Positions 51,813-61,472 of a DNA stretch of 64,000 nt are shown piece by piece (within the stretch, counting starts at the first letter, position 1; every line of letters begins with the position of its first letter). This stretch comes from Micromonospora purpureochromogenes (GTDB taxonomy: Bacteria; Actinomycetota; Actinomycetes; Mycobacteriales; Micromonosporaceae). The notes under the pieces were generated by a model. The model made no database searches. It was not told the origin of the DNA and saw nothing but the letters and a program-made list of their open reading frames with translations. The stretch lies in the NCBI RefSeq assembly GCF_900091515.1, contig NZ_LT607410.1:5952001-6016000 (forward strand), in the 5' to 3' direction. The translations under genes were made by a program, and so were the position numbers.

Positions 51813-53762
51813 TCAGAACAGCCGCAGCGGATCCGCCCGGGACTCGGCGCACAGCTTCTGCAGAGGGCAGGCGTTACACTCCGGTTCCACGGGGCGGCAG
51901 AGGCTGTTCGCCAGCTCCACCAGTCCGAGGTGTGCTCGCCGTGCGTCGCTGTCGGCGCCAATCATCCGCGCAATTTCGAGTCGGCCGTCCGTGAGCCGGT
52001 TGCGGCGGTCAACGGGGTCGCCGCTGAAGCGGGCGGCAACCCGCAGCACCCCCTTGGTCACAAGAACCGGCTCCTCGGAGTCCTCCTCGCCGCGAGCGGG
52101 AACGGTGAGGATGGCGAGGTCAGCCACAGCTTCCGTCAGTCCTGGCACCTGACGCAGCTCGTCGTCCTCCCGGAGCAGCTCGGGATTCTCGGCCAGGCGT
52201 CCGGCCAGCTCCAGGATCGCGCCGGCCCGGTGTGGCCGGGACGCCCATTTGCTGATCTCCACGAGCTCGGCCTCCGCCAGCACCGTATCCTGCGGCTCGC
52301 GCCACCGTGCAAGCAGCGGCCAGATGAAACGCACGACCTCGGCGGGGGCGCGGTCGAGGAGCATCTCGGCCTGGATGACCTGCCAGCGTGTCTCGGCCCT
52401 CAGCCAGGGCAGGCCGCGTACCGCGGCACTGTCGAACCAGCCAGCGAGCATCGCGGCCACGTCCTGTGTCGTGGCCGCCACCGGACGGGGATCGTCGAGA
52501 GCCGCGCGCACCGCACGGGCAAGATGCTCCCCGAGCAGTGGCGGCACGGCGTTGCCGATCTGACGGAACGCCGCGGACGGCGGACCGGCGAAGCGGAACC
52601 AGTCCGGAAAAGTCTGCAGTCGCGCAGCTTCACGAACGGTGATGGTGCGGTTCTGCCGAGGGTGGATGTACCAGTAGCCGTCCTTGGCGATGTGCGCGGT
52701 GATGGTCCGCGACAGGTTGTTCTCGTCGAGTCGCTTGTACTTGTCGTCGAAGATGTCTTCGCGGTACCGCTTGACCTCATCCGGAAGGTCGCGGTAACGC
52801 GTGGTGGGGTCCATGGCTTCGAAGGCTCGGGCGTCGTCCTCGCGGACCGGCCGGGTGATGTGGTCAAAGACCTTGTGCTCGTCGCCGACGGGGACGGCTT
52901 GGCGCATCCGCCGCTGGAACTCGCTCTGGGGCCCCTCGTAGTCGCTCCATCCCTCGGCGCCGCCCTCGGGCCGCCATCCCCCCTCGACCGAGGGGAGGTC
53001 CCCGATGGCGTTCCAGACGGTCACTCTCTCCCGCTGCTCCTCGGGCCAGGTGAAGGCTGCGCCCTCCTGCAGGGCCACCAGGATCAGTCTCTGGCGGAAC
53101 TGAGGAACTCCATAGCGGAAAGTCTCCACCGACCGTTCCTCGACGGAGTAACCGATCGACTCGAGCTCGTGGACCATGGTGCGGAGAATGAACATCTCCT
53201 TGTCCAACGCCATGTCCGGCACGTTCTCCATGAGGACGGCCTGGGGGCGAGCGGTGCGGGCGATCTCAAGGAAGGAGCGCCACAGATCCCGGCGCTCGTC
53301 GCGCGGGTCACGAAGCCCTTGGCGGACCCGGTGCCGGATCTTTGAACGCCCCGCCTTTGAGAAGGGTTGGCAGGGCGGGCCACCGGCGAGCAGCTCGATC
53401 CCGGCGGCCCTCATCAGCTCAGCGACCTGTTGCACCCGGTCGGGGTCGCCCAGGTCCCAATCAACGCTGAGGCCGCCGTGGTGGTGGCGATGCGTCTCGA
53501 TCGCTTCCTCATCGTGGTCAACCGCGAGCACGACGTCGTAGCCGGCAGCCTGGAGGCCGAGGCTCAGGCCGCCGGCTCCACTGAACAGGTCAGCGGCGAG
53601 GCGTCCACCCTCAGCTCTGAGCTTCGAAGCGAGGGAGACCAGTTCCTCGGGCTCGGAGCAGGCGTCGCTGTGCGGTGCCAGCCGGACGAAAGGACCACGA
53701 ACCAGTTTGACCCCGTACCCACGGCGACGGACGGGGGCGGCAGGCTGGTCTTCACGGGTCAC
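51813..53762 (-). CDS. C5-cytosine DNA methyltransferase with EndoIII/MutY-like Fe-S C-terminus
   Basis: A 649-residue protein. The methyltransferase (about 55-425) shows LAADLFSGAGGLSLGLQAAG (motif I), GGPPCQPFSKAGRS (IV, catalytic Cys131), VLMENVPDMA (VI), YGVPQFRQRLILVA (VIII) and FRQIGNAVPPLLGEHLARAV (X). The C-terminal ~205 residues follow the EndoIII/MutY plan: WFDSAAVRGLPWL, LLDRAPAEVVRFIWPLLARW, a degenerate HhH (LRQVPGLTEAVADLAIL) and Cys-x6-Cys-x2-Cys-x5-Cys (622, 629, 632, 638) for a 4Fe-4S cluster. The catalytic Asp is replaced: VDTHIFRV of EndoIII aligns with VTKGVLRV. The frame is open to a TTG at 53924; GTG 53762 is a best guess. Confidence 0.88.
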   Translation of the reverse strand: MTREDQPAAPVRRRGYGVKLVRGPFVRLAPHSDACSEPEELVSLASKLRAEGGRLAADLFSGAGGLSLGLQAAGYDVVLAVDHDEEAIETHRHHHGGLSVDWDLGDPDRVQQVAELMRAAGIELLAGGPPCQPFSKAGRSKIRHRVRQGLRDPRDERRDLWRSFLEIARTARPQAVLMENVPDMALDKEMFILRTMVHELESIGYSVEERSVETFRYGVPQFRQRLILVALQEGAAFTWPEEQRERVTVWNAIGDLPSVEGGWRPEGGAEGWSDYEGPQSEFQRRMRQAVPVGDEHKVFDHITRPVREDDARAFEAMDPTTRYRDLPDEVKRYREDIFDDKYKRLDENNLSRTITAHIAKDGYWYIHPRQNRTITVREAARLQTFPDWFRFAGPPSAAFRQIGNAVPPLLGEHLARAVRAALDDPRPVAATTQDVAAMLAGWFDSAAVRGLPWLRAETRWQVIQAEMLLDRAPAEVVRFIWPLLARWREPQDTVLAEAELVEISKWASRPHRAGAILELAGRLAENPELLREDDELRQVPGLTEAVADLAILTVPARGEEDSEEPVLVTKGVLRVAARFSGDPVDRRNRLTDGRLEIARMIGADSDARRAHLGLVELANSLCRPVEPECNACPLQKLCAESRADPLRLF

Positions 53763-54099
53763 GATCAGGCAGGCTACCGCCAAGGGACCCGACCGACCGA
53801 ACCCCCGCACGGCGTCGTCCTGTCGTTTCTCGGCGTCCTGAGTCTCGCCTGCGGGACCGTTGACCGAGCAACTTTCGTCCGTACGGTTTGAATTTGCGAG
53901 GATGAACGGGTCGAAGTATCGCAAGTAGCAGAAAAGGACCTTCGGCGTTCTGTGAGCGACCCCTCACCTCCCTATACTCCCGCTATTCGTCGCGGTTCCA
54001 TGTCACACCGACGCTCCGGTGGGCGCCGACCGTGCCGACAGCAACAGATGCGACGTGCGGCGCCGGAGAGCTCCGTGCACTGACGGGGGCCGACCTGCT

Positions 54100-55578
54100 T
54101 TGAGCTATGACATCGCCAACCCTGATCCCGCCGGAACCATCACCTCCCTGCGGTCTTTCGGGTACAGCGTCGAGGCCGCCGTGGCGGATCTCGTTGACAA
54201 CAGCGTCTCGGCCGGGGCCCGGCGCATCGACGTCTTCTTCACCTGGGCGGGCCCAGCCTCGTGGGTCGCGGTCTTGGATGACGGCCGAGGCATGACGACC
54301 GGAGACCTCGTCAGCGCGATGACCGTGGCGGCGCGCGGCTCCTTCAAGGCCCGAGTCTCCGAGGACCTGGGCCGCTTCGGCATGGGCCTGAAGAGCGCCT
54401 CGTTCTCACAGGCCGCCCGGTTGACGGTCGCGACGAGATCCGAGCCCGGCGCGGAAGCGGCCGTCCGCACGTGGGACCTGGGGGTCGTGTCGGCAACCAG
54501 CGAGTGGCGCCTGTTGCACGGCACCGACGACGAGACCGCGACGACATTGGACCAGCTGCGCCAGGACAACAGCGCCGGTACGACGGTGATCTGGCGGAGC
54601 CTGCACCGGTTCGACGTCGACGGCCTCACAACGGACGACGCTCGGGCGCAGAAGCAGTTCTACGCTGAGGCGACTCGCGTCGAGGAGCATCTCGGGATGG
54701 TCTTCGCCCGCTTCCTCGCCGGGCGAAACCGGATCACGATGACGGTCAACGGAACTCCGGTGAAGGCGTGGGATCCGTTCCTCAGCGGTCATCCGTCGGT
54801 CCAGCGGCTTCCAACCGAGGAGTTGCCCGTCGGCTCGCACACCGTGCGAATCGAGCCGTTCATCCTGCCGCATCCCAAGAAGCTCGACTCCGAGCAGCAG
54901 GAGCACGCCGCCGGACCCGCTGGCTGGCTCGACCAGCAGGGCTTCTACGTGTACCGACGGGACCGGCTGATTCTCGCTGGCGACTGGCTCGGCATCCGCG
55001 GGTTCCGACGTGACGAGCGGTACAACCTGGCGCGGATCGTCGTGGACGTACCCGCCGAGGCCGACGCCGAGTGGGCCATCGATGTGCGGAAGTCCACGGC
55101 GGTGCCTCCGGTGGGTGTCCGGCGTCATCTCCAGCGCATCGGCACGGCCACCCGGAGCAGGGCCGCAGAAGTGCTCAGTCACCGCGGTCGGATCGCCGCC
55201 CGAGAGCACGGCGCCGAGTTCATCTACGCCTGGCGGGTGGACAAACGCGACGGCAGCATCCGGTGCCGCATCAACCGCGACCATCCGCTGGTGCGGGAGG
55301 TGATGCAGGGCGGTCCCGATGCGGCTGTCGACGCCAAGGCCCTGATCAGGCTGCTTGAAGAGACCGTCCCGGTGGCCGCGCTGCGGATCATGCACGACGG
55401 TGACGTGGCGGACGACCCCGAGCCGTTCCTCGGAGCGGCACCCAAGGAGGTGGGCGATGTTGCTAACCGCATCTACGCCGCGTTCGTCGCCCAGGGCCGG
55501 ACTCCTCGCGAGGCGAAGGAGCGACTCGCGCTCATGCCGCCCTTCGACCAGTTCGACGGCTTCTGGCAACAACGCTGA
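54100..55578 (+). CDS. Compact GHKL ATPase (MutL/MORC-like), right-arm copy
   Basis: A 492-residue ATPase, first gene of the right arm. Motifs: AAVADLVDNSVSAGA (Asn34), VLDDGRGMTTGDL (59-71) and LGRFGMGLKSASFSQAARL (90-108). The transducer carries GWLDQQGFYVYRRDRLILAG and LARIVVDVPAEADAEWAIDV. It is paralogous to the core GHKL protein but has a longer C-terminus (residues ~390-492, RLLEETVPVAALRIMHDGDV). It probably clamps DNA and gates the following Z1 motor and nuclease. TTG 54100 is the likely start; GTG 54019 in the same frame is possible. It is followed after 47 bases by the Z1 gene. Confidence 0.83.
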   Translation: MSYDIANPDPAGTITSLRSFGYSVEAAVADLVDNSVSAGARRIDVFFTWAGPASWVAVLDDGRGMTTGDLVSAMTVAARGSFKARVSEDLGRFGMGLKSASFSQAARLTVATRSEPGAEAAVRTWDLGVVSATSEWRLLHGTDDETATTLDQLRQDNSAGTTVIWRSLHRFDVDGLTTDDARAQKQFYAEATRVEEHLGMVFARFLAGRNRITMTVNGTPVKAWDPFLSGHPSVQRLPTEELPVGSHTVRIEPFILPHPKKLDSEQQEHAAGPAGWLDQQGFYVYRRDRLILAGDWLGIRGFRRDERYNLARIVVDVPAEADAEWAIDVRKSTAVPPVGVRRHLQRIGTATRSRAAEVLSHRGRIAAREHGAEFIYAWRVDKRDGSIRCRINRDHPLVREVMQGGPDAAVDAKALIRLLEETVPVAALRIMHDGDVADDPEPFLGAAPKEVGDVANRIYAAFVAQGRTPREAKERLALMPPFDQFDGFWQQR

Positions 55579-55625
55579 CGGCCCTACCGCCGCCGCCCAC
55601 ACATCAGATCAACGGGGAGGGCCAC

Positions 55626-58424
55626 ATGACCGCGCAGACGCAGGACAACCATGACGCGATGCAGCAGGCGATCCGGCTCGTGCTCGCACTGCTTCCTCAG
55701 GACCGTCAGGCAACGCACGACGAGATCGCGGAGAGCGTCGATCCGATCTGGGTGATGCAGCAGTCCCGCGGCCAGTTGCTTGACAGGGACGTCCTGCTCA
55801 AGGAGATCGAGTCGCGGGTTGCGGTATGGCAGGACGACTCGGTCGGTTTGAAAGACGACCGCAACCACATCGAATGGCTCACCGAGGCTCAGCTGGAGCG
55901 CAGCTGGGACTTCTGGGACCGCTACCGCCGGTACCTCGAAGACGTCCGCCTGATGCCGCCGAGGGTCGTCCGGCGGCTGGACCAGAGCACGGACCGCATC
56001 CTGCGCCAGATCGAGGACCCCCGACGTCCGGGCGCCTGGCGTCGTACCGGACTCGTGGTCGGCCAGGTGCAGTCGGGCAAGACCGGCAACTACATCGGCT
56101 TCGCCAGCAAGGCGGCCGACGCCGGTTACAAGCTCATCGTGATCCTGGCCGGCATCCACAACAGCCTCCGGAGTCAGACCCAGCTCCGGGTCGATGAGGG
56201 CCTGCTCGGCTTCGACACGCAGTACCAGCAGCGCTATGACGAAACCACGAACACCGCACGCATCGGCGTCGGCGTGATGCCAGGCGTGAAGCGGCTGAAG
56301 ATCGCCTCACTGACGAACAGCGCGGAGGGTGGGGATTTCAAGCAGCAGATAGCCAGGAACCTCAACCTGCCGATCGGTGACTACCCCGTCGTTCTCGTGA
56401 TCAAGAAGCACAAGAGCATCCTTGAGAACGTCCGCAAGTGGATCGTCGAGGTTGAGGGCGTGCCCGTCGGGGACGGTAAGTCCAAGGTCGTGCGGGACAT
56501 TCCTCTCCTCGTCATCGACGATGAGGCGGATCACGCGTCCGTCGACACGACCAAGGACGATGACACCGACCCCTCAACGATCAACCGGTCGATCAGGCAT
56601 CTGCTCAACAGCTTTGACAAGGCTGCGTACGTCGGATACACCGCGACGCCCTTCGCCAACATCTACATCAAGCCGAAGGCGGACCACGACACGTTCGGGC
56701 TCGACCTGTTCCCCGAGAGCTTCATCGAGAGCCTGCCTGCGCCTTCGAACTACCTCGGACCGGAGCGCGTGTTCGGGCTGAACGCGACGGACCCGGATGA
56801 CGAGGGGATCAGAGCTCTTCCGATCTTCCGCCCCGTCCATGACCACGAGGCCTGGATGCGTCCGCGGCACAAGAAGGAATGGGTGCCGCCGGAGGAACTT
56901 CCCCTGTCACTCCGCGAGGCGATCGACTCCTTCATTCTGACGTGCGCCGCCCGTCGGGGACGGGGACAGGGCTCGCAGCACAACTCCATGCTCGTCCACG
57001 TCACGCGGTTCGTCAGCGTACAGAACCGGATCCGCGACCAGATCGACGAGCACGTCAGCCTGACGCGTGACCGACTCCGCGACGGCATGGGCGGCGAAGC
57101 CGCCCATGTGCTCGCCCGACTCCGACTCCTGTGGGAGAGGGACTTCACCACCACCAGTGCGACGTTCTCAGCGGAGGAAGCCTCGCCGGTTCAGTGGACC
57201 GACGTTGAGAAGGAGCTGCGACCGGCTCTCCGGAAGATCGATGTCCGGGCTGTCAACGGCACCTCCCGCGACGCGCTCGAGTACTACGAGAACCGCAAGG
57301 CCGGTCTGTCCGTCATCGCCGTGGGTGCGGACAAGCTCTCCCGCGGCCTGACGCTGGAAGGCCTCAGCGTCAGCTACTACCTGCGCACGTCGAGTATGTA
57401 CGACACGCTGCTGCAGATGGGCCGCTGGTTCGGCTACCGCCCCGGCTACGAGGACCTGTGCCGGCTGTACACGACGTCCGAGCTCTTCAACTCGTACGGT
57501 GAGATCACTGCAGCGGACAACGAGCTCCGTCAGGACTTCGCGGAAATGGCGCGCCTCGGCCAGACGCCGGAGAGCTTTGGACTGCGCGTGCGCGCTTCTC
57601 CGGCCGGGCTGGCGGTCACCGCCGCCAACAAGATGCGACGCGGCGTCAAGGTGCGGCTCAGCTACTCCGGCGAGCTTCCCGAGACGACGGTGTTCAGTCT
57701 GCATGCCGAGGCTGTCCGGCGGAACTTCGACATCCTCGAACGCTTCATCACCGGCTTGGACGAGCAGAGTACTCCTGTAGTCGACGGGACCAGCCTGGTC
57801 TGGCGAGGCGTGCCGCCCACCGAGATCATTGACGGTTTCCTCGACGGATACATCTCCGACCGCGGCTCCTACCGGGTGCGCCCGGCGCTCATTGCGCAGT
57901 ACATCCGTGGCTGCATCTCGGTGGGCGAGCTTTCGCGTTGGACGGTGAGACTGGTGGGCACGCCCACCGGAACGCCGCGCAAGATTGGCACCCAGCGACT
58001 TCGCCTCGTGACCCGTTCCCGTCCGGATGGCTTGGAACCGGAAGAAGGACGGCACACCATCAAGCGCGTGCTCAGTCCAGCGGACGAGAGCAGGGATCTC
58101 TCCGGTGAGCTCCGAACACGCGCGCTGGAAGCGACGAGCGCAGCGCGTCGCCTCGAAGCCGACCGCAAGGGGAAGGAGTTCAAGGAGCCGACCATCCCCA
58201 CCGGGCAGCCGCTTCGGAGGTTCCGGCCCGTGCAGGAGCCGCTACTCCTGATCTACCCGATCGAACACCCCGAGGCTGAGAACGACGCCAACGTTCCTCC
58301 GTTGGTCGGCTTCGCGATCAGCTTCCCGTTCTCGGAGCACCCGACCGAGACCGAGTACGTGGTCAATGACGTCTGGAGGCAACTCGAGATCGATTTCTTC
58401 GATGACGAGGATCCGGACGAGTGA
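55626..58424 (+). CDS. Z1-domain SF2 helicase-like ATPase, right copy
   Basis: A 932-residue motor paralogous to the left copy. Walker A is VVGQVQSGKTGNYIGFASKA (144-163), motif II is LLVIDDEADHASVDT (about 294-308), motif III is YVGYTATPFANIYIKP, and the late motifs are AVGADKLSRGLTLEGLSVSY and LLQMGRWFGYRPGYEDLCRL. The N-terminal ~120 residues and the C-terminal ~250 residues are family-specific helical/beta regions. The ATG has GGGAGG five bases upstream. Its stop overlaps the GTG of the PD-(D/E)XK gene (GTGA). Confidence 0.9.
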   Translation: MTAQTQDNHDAMQQAIRLVLALLPQDRQATHDEIAESVDPIWVMQQSRGQLLDRDVLLKEIESRVAVWQDDSVGLKDDRNHIEWLTEAQLERSWDFWDRYRRYLEDVRLMPPRVVRRLDQSTDRILRQIEDPRRPGAWRRTGLVVGQVQSGKTGNYIGFASKAADAGYKLIVILAGIHNSLRSQTQLRVDEGLLGFDTQYQQRYDETTNTARIGVGVMPGVKRLKIASLTNSAEGGDFKQQIARNLNLPIGDYPVVLVIKKHKSILENVRKWIVEVEGVPVGDGKSKVVRDIPLLVIDDEADHASVDTTKDDDTDPSTINRSIRHLLNSFDKAAYVGYTATPFANIYIKPKADHDTFGLDLFPESFIESLPAPSNYLGPERVFGLNATDPDDEGIRALPIFRPVHDHEAWMRPRHKKEWVPPEELPLSLREAIDSFILTCAARRGRGQGSQHNSMLVHVTRFVSVQNRIRDQIDEHVSLTRDRLRDGMGGEAAHVLARLRLLWERDFTTTSATFSAEEASPVQWTDVEKELRPALRKIDVRAVNGTSRDALEYYENRKAGLSVIAVGADKLSRGLTLEGLSVSYYLRTSSMYDTLLQMGRWFGYRPGYEDLCRLYTTSELFNSYGEITAADNELRQDFAEMARLGQTPESFGLRVRASPAGLAVTAANKMRRGVKVRLSYSGELPETTVFSLHAEAVRRNFDILERFITGLDEQSTPVVDGTSLVWRGVPPTEIIDGFLDGYISDRGSYRVRPALIAQYIRGCISVGELSRWTVRLVGTPTGTPRKIGTQRLRLVTRSRPDGLEPEEGRHTIKRVLSPADESRDLSGELRTRALEATSAARRLEADRKGKEFKEPTIPTGQPLRRFRPVQEPLLLIYPIEHPEAENDANVPPLVGFAISFPFSEHPTETEYVVNDVWRQLEIDFFDDEDPDE

Positions 58425-59428
58425 GGATCGGAGAAGAAGACTGGGCGCCTCTCGAGGCTGAGCATCACCCGTACGGCATCGTCGCTCGGCGCCTGTTTCC
58501 ACGGTCGCGGCACGACATCTTCCTGGCGGTTCAGCAGCCAACGGGGAGGCGGGTGCTCCTTCTGCGGGTGCCGGCATCTGCCGGTCAGACGATCGCCGAA
58601 CGGTATCCGTCGTTGCCCAGCACCCGAGGTCTTGCGATCGAGTTCGCGACGGCTCCTGACGGGAGCACCGAGCTTCGGGTCGTCCTCACTGCGGACGAGC
58701 GGCGGGAGGTCTTCAATCCGCTGATCGCCGACGTGGCCACGACCGCACATGCAACCGAGGGCCCCGTTGAGGCTCTGACAGCGGCCATCGAGCGCTTCGA
58801 ACACTGGCGTCATCTCCTCCAGTCCATCCGTGACACGGGGCTCAGTGAAGAGGCACGACGAGGTCTGTTCGGGGAACTGATCGTCCTACGCGACCACCTT
58901 TGTCCGGTCCTGCCGCCTCAGGAGGCGGTGTCGGGCTGGCGCGGGCCAATGGGGGCGAATCAGGACTTTGAACTGGCCACCTGTGCCATCGAGGTCAAGA
59001 CCGGAACGGGGAGAAGCCCCCGGAGCATCGTCATCGCGAGCGAGCGTCAGCTAGACGACACCGGGACAGACCACCTGCTGCTGGCCCACCTCTCGCTGGA
59101 CGAACGTCGGGGCGGCTCGGGCGAGTCGCTCAACGCCGTCGTCGACTCCCTGCGTGAGGCGTCACCGTCCGCGGCGGTACGAGCAGAACTTGATGATCTG
59201 CTCATCCGTGCCGGCTACCTCTCCGAACACCGGCACCTTTACGACGAGCTCCGCTACACCGTCCGGGGAACGGACTTCTGGCACGTCACCGACGACTTCC
59301 CGCGCATCACGGAGGCTGACCTACGGCCAGGGGTCGGGGGCTGCCGCTACCGAATCAGCACTGTCGGACTGGACCAGTACGGTGTCTCCGCCCAGCGGGT
59401 CGCCAGCATTGTCAAGGGGGAGGCATGA
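58421..59428 (+). CDS. PD-(D/E)XK motif protein (DUF4420-like), right copy
   Basis: A 335-residue putative endonuclease subunit, paralogue of the left copy. The core is Glu152 in GLFGELIVLRDHL, Asp182 in NQDFELATCA and Glu191-x-Lys193 in IEVKTGTGRSPRS. LRVVLTADERREVFNPLIAD is the N-terminal strand region of PF14390. The GTG start overlaps the Z1 stop and its stop overlaps the AIPR start (ATGA at 59425-59428), so the three are made together. Confidence 0.87.
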   Translation: MRIGEEDWAPLEAEHHPYGIVARRLFPRSRHDIFLAVQQPTGRRVLLLRVPASAGQTIAERYPSLPSTRGLAIEFATAPDGSTELRVVLTADERREVFNPLIADVATTAHATEGPVEALTAAIERFEHWRHLLQSIRDTGLSEEARRGLFGELIVLRDHLCPVLPPQEAVSGWRGPMGANQDFELATCAIEVKTGTGRSPRSIVIASERQLDDTGTDHLLLAHLSLDERRGGSGESLNAVVDSLREASPSAAVRAELDDLLIRAGYLSEHRHLYDELRYTVRGTDFWHVTDDFPRITEADLRPGVGGCRYRISTVGLDQYGVSAQRVASIVKGEA

Positions 59429-61434
59429 GCCAGACCAGCCTGTCGGCCTACGCGCAGGAGCTCGTTGCCGATGTGCTCGCCACGGCCGAGGCGGAGAACG
59501 CCACCGCTCCGGACACCTTCACCCGCCGGGTGCTGGATGAGTTGGAGCAGGCCGGTGAGGTGGAGAACACCTTCACCGCGTACCACAAGGCCCTCGGTCT
59601 TGAGGTCAACGGCTACGGGATGAACGAGTCCCTCGGGACCCTGGATCTGTTCATCACCCAGTTCAGCCTCCAGCCAGAGGAAGGCCGTCTCACCCGGAGC
59701 CAGGCCGAAGGGCACTTCAAGCGGCTGCTGACCTTTGTCCGCAAGTGCCGTGATGGCTTGGCCAAAGACATTGACGAATCGTCTGACGTGCATGACATGT
59801 GCGTCGCGGTCCAGAAGGCTCTGCCCGACGCTCCGCGGATCCGACTGTTCCTCCTGACGGACACCGTCAGCGGAGTCTCGACGCTGCCACCCGGCGAGCT
59901 GGACGGTCTCACCGTCACTCACGAGGTCTGGGACCTCACCCGGCTTCACCGCCTGGCCTCCTCGGGCACGCTCAGCGAGCCGATCGCGGTGGAGTTCAAT
60001 CCACCGCTACCCTGCCTCGCCACGCCCGAGACCGACCGCAACTATTCCGTCTTCCTGGCGATCATCCCCGGACAGGACCTCGCTGACCTCTACGGTCGGC
60101 ACGGCACACGGTTGCTTGAGCTGAATGTCCGGTCGTTCCTGCAGACCAAGGGTGGGGTCAACAAGGGCATTCGCGACACCCTTCTGCACAACCCGGACCG
60201 TTTTCTGGCCTACAACAACGGCATCACTGCCACTGCTTCGACCGTCGAGTTCACCGAACTGCCCGAGGGCGGCCAGGCGATCAGCAAGATCCACGATCTG
60301 CAGATCGTCAACGGCGGTCAGACCACCGCCTCGATCCACTACGCGCACACGCGCGACAAGGCGGATCTCAGCCGGGTCCACGTACAGATGAAGCTGACCC
60401 GGGTCTCCCCCGACCGCCTGCAGGAGATCGTCCCAGAGATCTCCAAGTACTCGAACACCCAGAACAAGGTCACGGTCGTCGACTTCAGCTCCAACCACCC
60501 ATTCCATGTAGCCCTCGAGCAGGTAACGCGATCGCTCTGGGCGCCAGCAGCGGACGGAAGCGGGCAGGAGACGAAGTGGTTCTACGAGCGCGCCCGAGGG
60601 CAGTACACCGACGCCCTGGCCCGCGAACGTACCCCCGCGAACCAGCGCAAGTTCAAGAGCCTGCATCCGACCGGTCAGAAGTTCACCAAGGCTGACGCGG
60701 CCAAGTTCATCCACTCCTGGGCCGGACTTCCATACCTGGTGAGCCGAGGGGCGGAGAAGAACTTCCGCGAGCTCATGATGCGAATGGGCGACAATGCCCC
60801 GGAAGTGAACAAGAGCTACGCGCAACGTCTGCTCGCCAAGGCGATTCTGTTCAAGGCCACTGACAAGATCGTTGCGGCGAGGGACTTCGGAGGCTACAAG
60901 ATCAACATTACCTCCTACTCGATCGCCCGGCTCGCGGAGGCCACCAACCGCCGGGTGGACCTGGACCGCATCTGGCGGGAGCAAGGACTGTCGCCTGCGC
61001 TCGCCGCTGCTCTCGACGACCTGTGCGCGCCCGTCCGCGAGGTGATCGTCAACCCGCTCAGAGGAGGCGCCAACATCGGCGAGTGGGCGAAGCGCCCGGA
61101 CTGCTGGGAGGCGGTGCTCGCCATCCCATGGACGGTCCCTGATGAGCTGGCGGCGGAACTGGCTGATCAGCCTGTTGAGGACAGCGCCCCAACAGCGTCG
61201 GATGACGGTACCGAGGGCGATGTCGCCACCGTGATGGCGGTTCCGGCGCCCGAGTGGTTCGCCTTGGCACGGTGGGCGAAGGAGACCAGGAACCTGCACC
61301 CCTGGCAGCGACAGCTGGCCGACACCGTGGGTCGGTATGTCAACAACAGCTGGACGGTCACTGACAAGCAGGCGGCCCAGGCGCTGCGGCTGATGGCCGA
61401 GGCCCAGCGGCTCGGGTTCAGGCCGGCGTCCTGA
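59425..61434 (+). CDS. AIPR-family protein (abortive phage infection/resistance)
   Basis: A 669-residue protein of the AIPR family (PF10592). The defining block is ELNVRSFLQTKGGVNKGIRD, then LLHNPDRFLAYNNGITATAS (about 232-272), followed by KIHDLQIVNGGQTTASIHYA (about 288-307) and ISKYSNTQNKVTVVDF. AIPR proteins are phage-resistance factors, first named from lactococcal abortive-infection systems; many look like nuclease-associated effectors, but the activity is not certain. The tight coupling to the PD-(D/E)XK gene (ATGA) indicates a shared complex or effector role. It is absent from the left arm. Confidence 0.88.
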   Translation: MSQTSLSAYAQELVADVLATAEAENATAPDTFTRRVLDELEQAGEVENTFTAYHKALGLEVNGYGMNESLGTLDLFITQFSLQPEEGRLTRSQAEGHFKRLLTFVRKCRDGLAKDIDESSDVHDMCVAVQKALPDAPRIRLFLLTDTVSGVSTLPPGELDGLTVTHEVWDLTRLHRLASSGTLSEPIAVEFNPPLPCLATPETDRNYSVFLAIIPGQDLADLYGRHGTRLLELNVRSFLQTKGGVNKGIRDTLLHNPDRFLAYNNGITATASTVEFTELPEGGQAISKIHDLQIVNGGQTTASIHYAHTRDKADLSRVHVQMKLTRVSPDRLQEIVPEISKYSNTQNKVTVVDFSSNHPFHVALEQVTRSLWAPAADGSGQETKWFYERARGQYTDALARERTPANQRKFKSLHPTGQKFTKADAAKFIHSWAGLPYLVSRGAEKNFRELMMRMGDNAPEVNKSYAQRLLAKAILFKATDKIVAARDFGGYKINITSYSIARLAEATNRRVDLDRIWREQGLSPALAAALDDLCAPVREVIVNPLRGGANIGEWAKRPDCWEAVLAIPWTVPDELAAELADQPVEDSAPTASDDGTEGDVATVMAVPAPEWFALARWAKETRNLHPWQRQLADTVGRYVNNSWTVTDKQAAQALRLMAEAQRLGFRPAS

Positions 61435-61472
61435 CCGTCCCACCGTCATCGATCAATCATGAGAGGACCACT

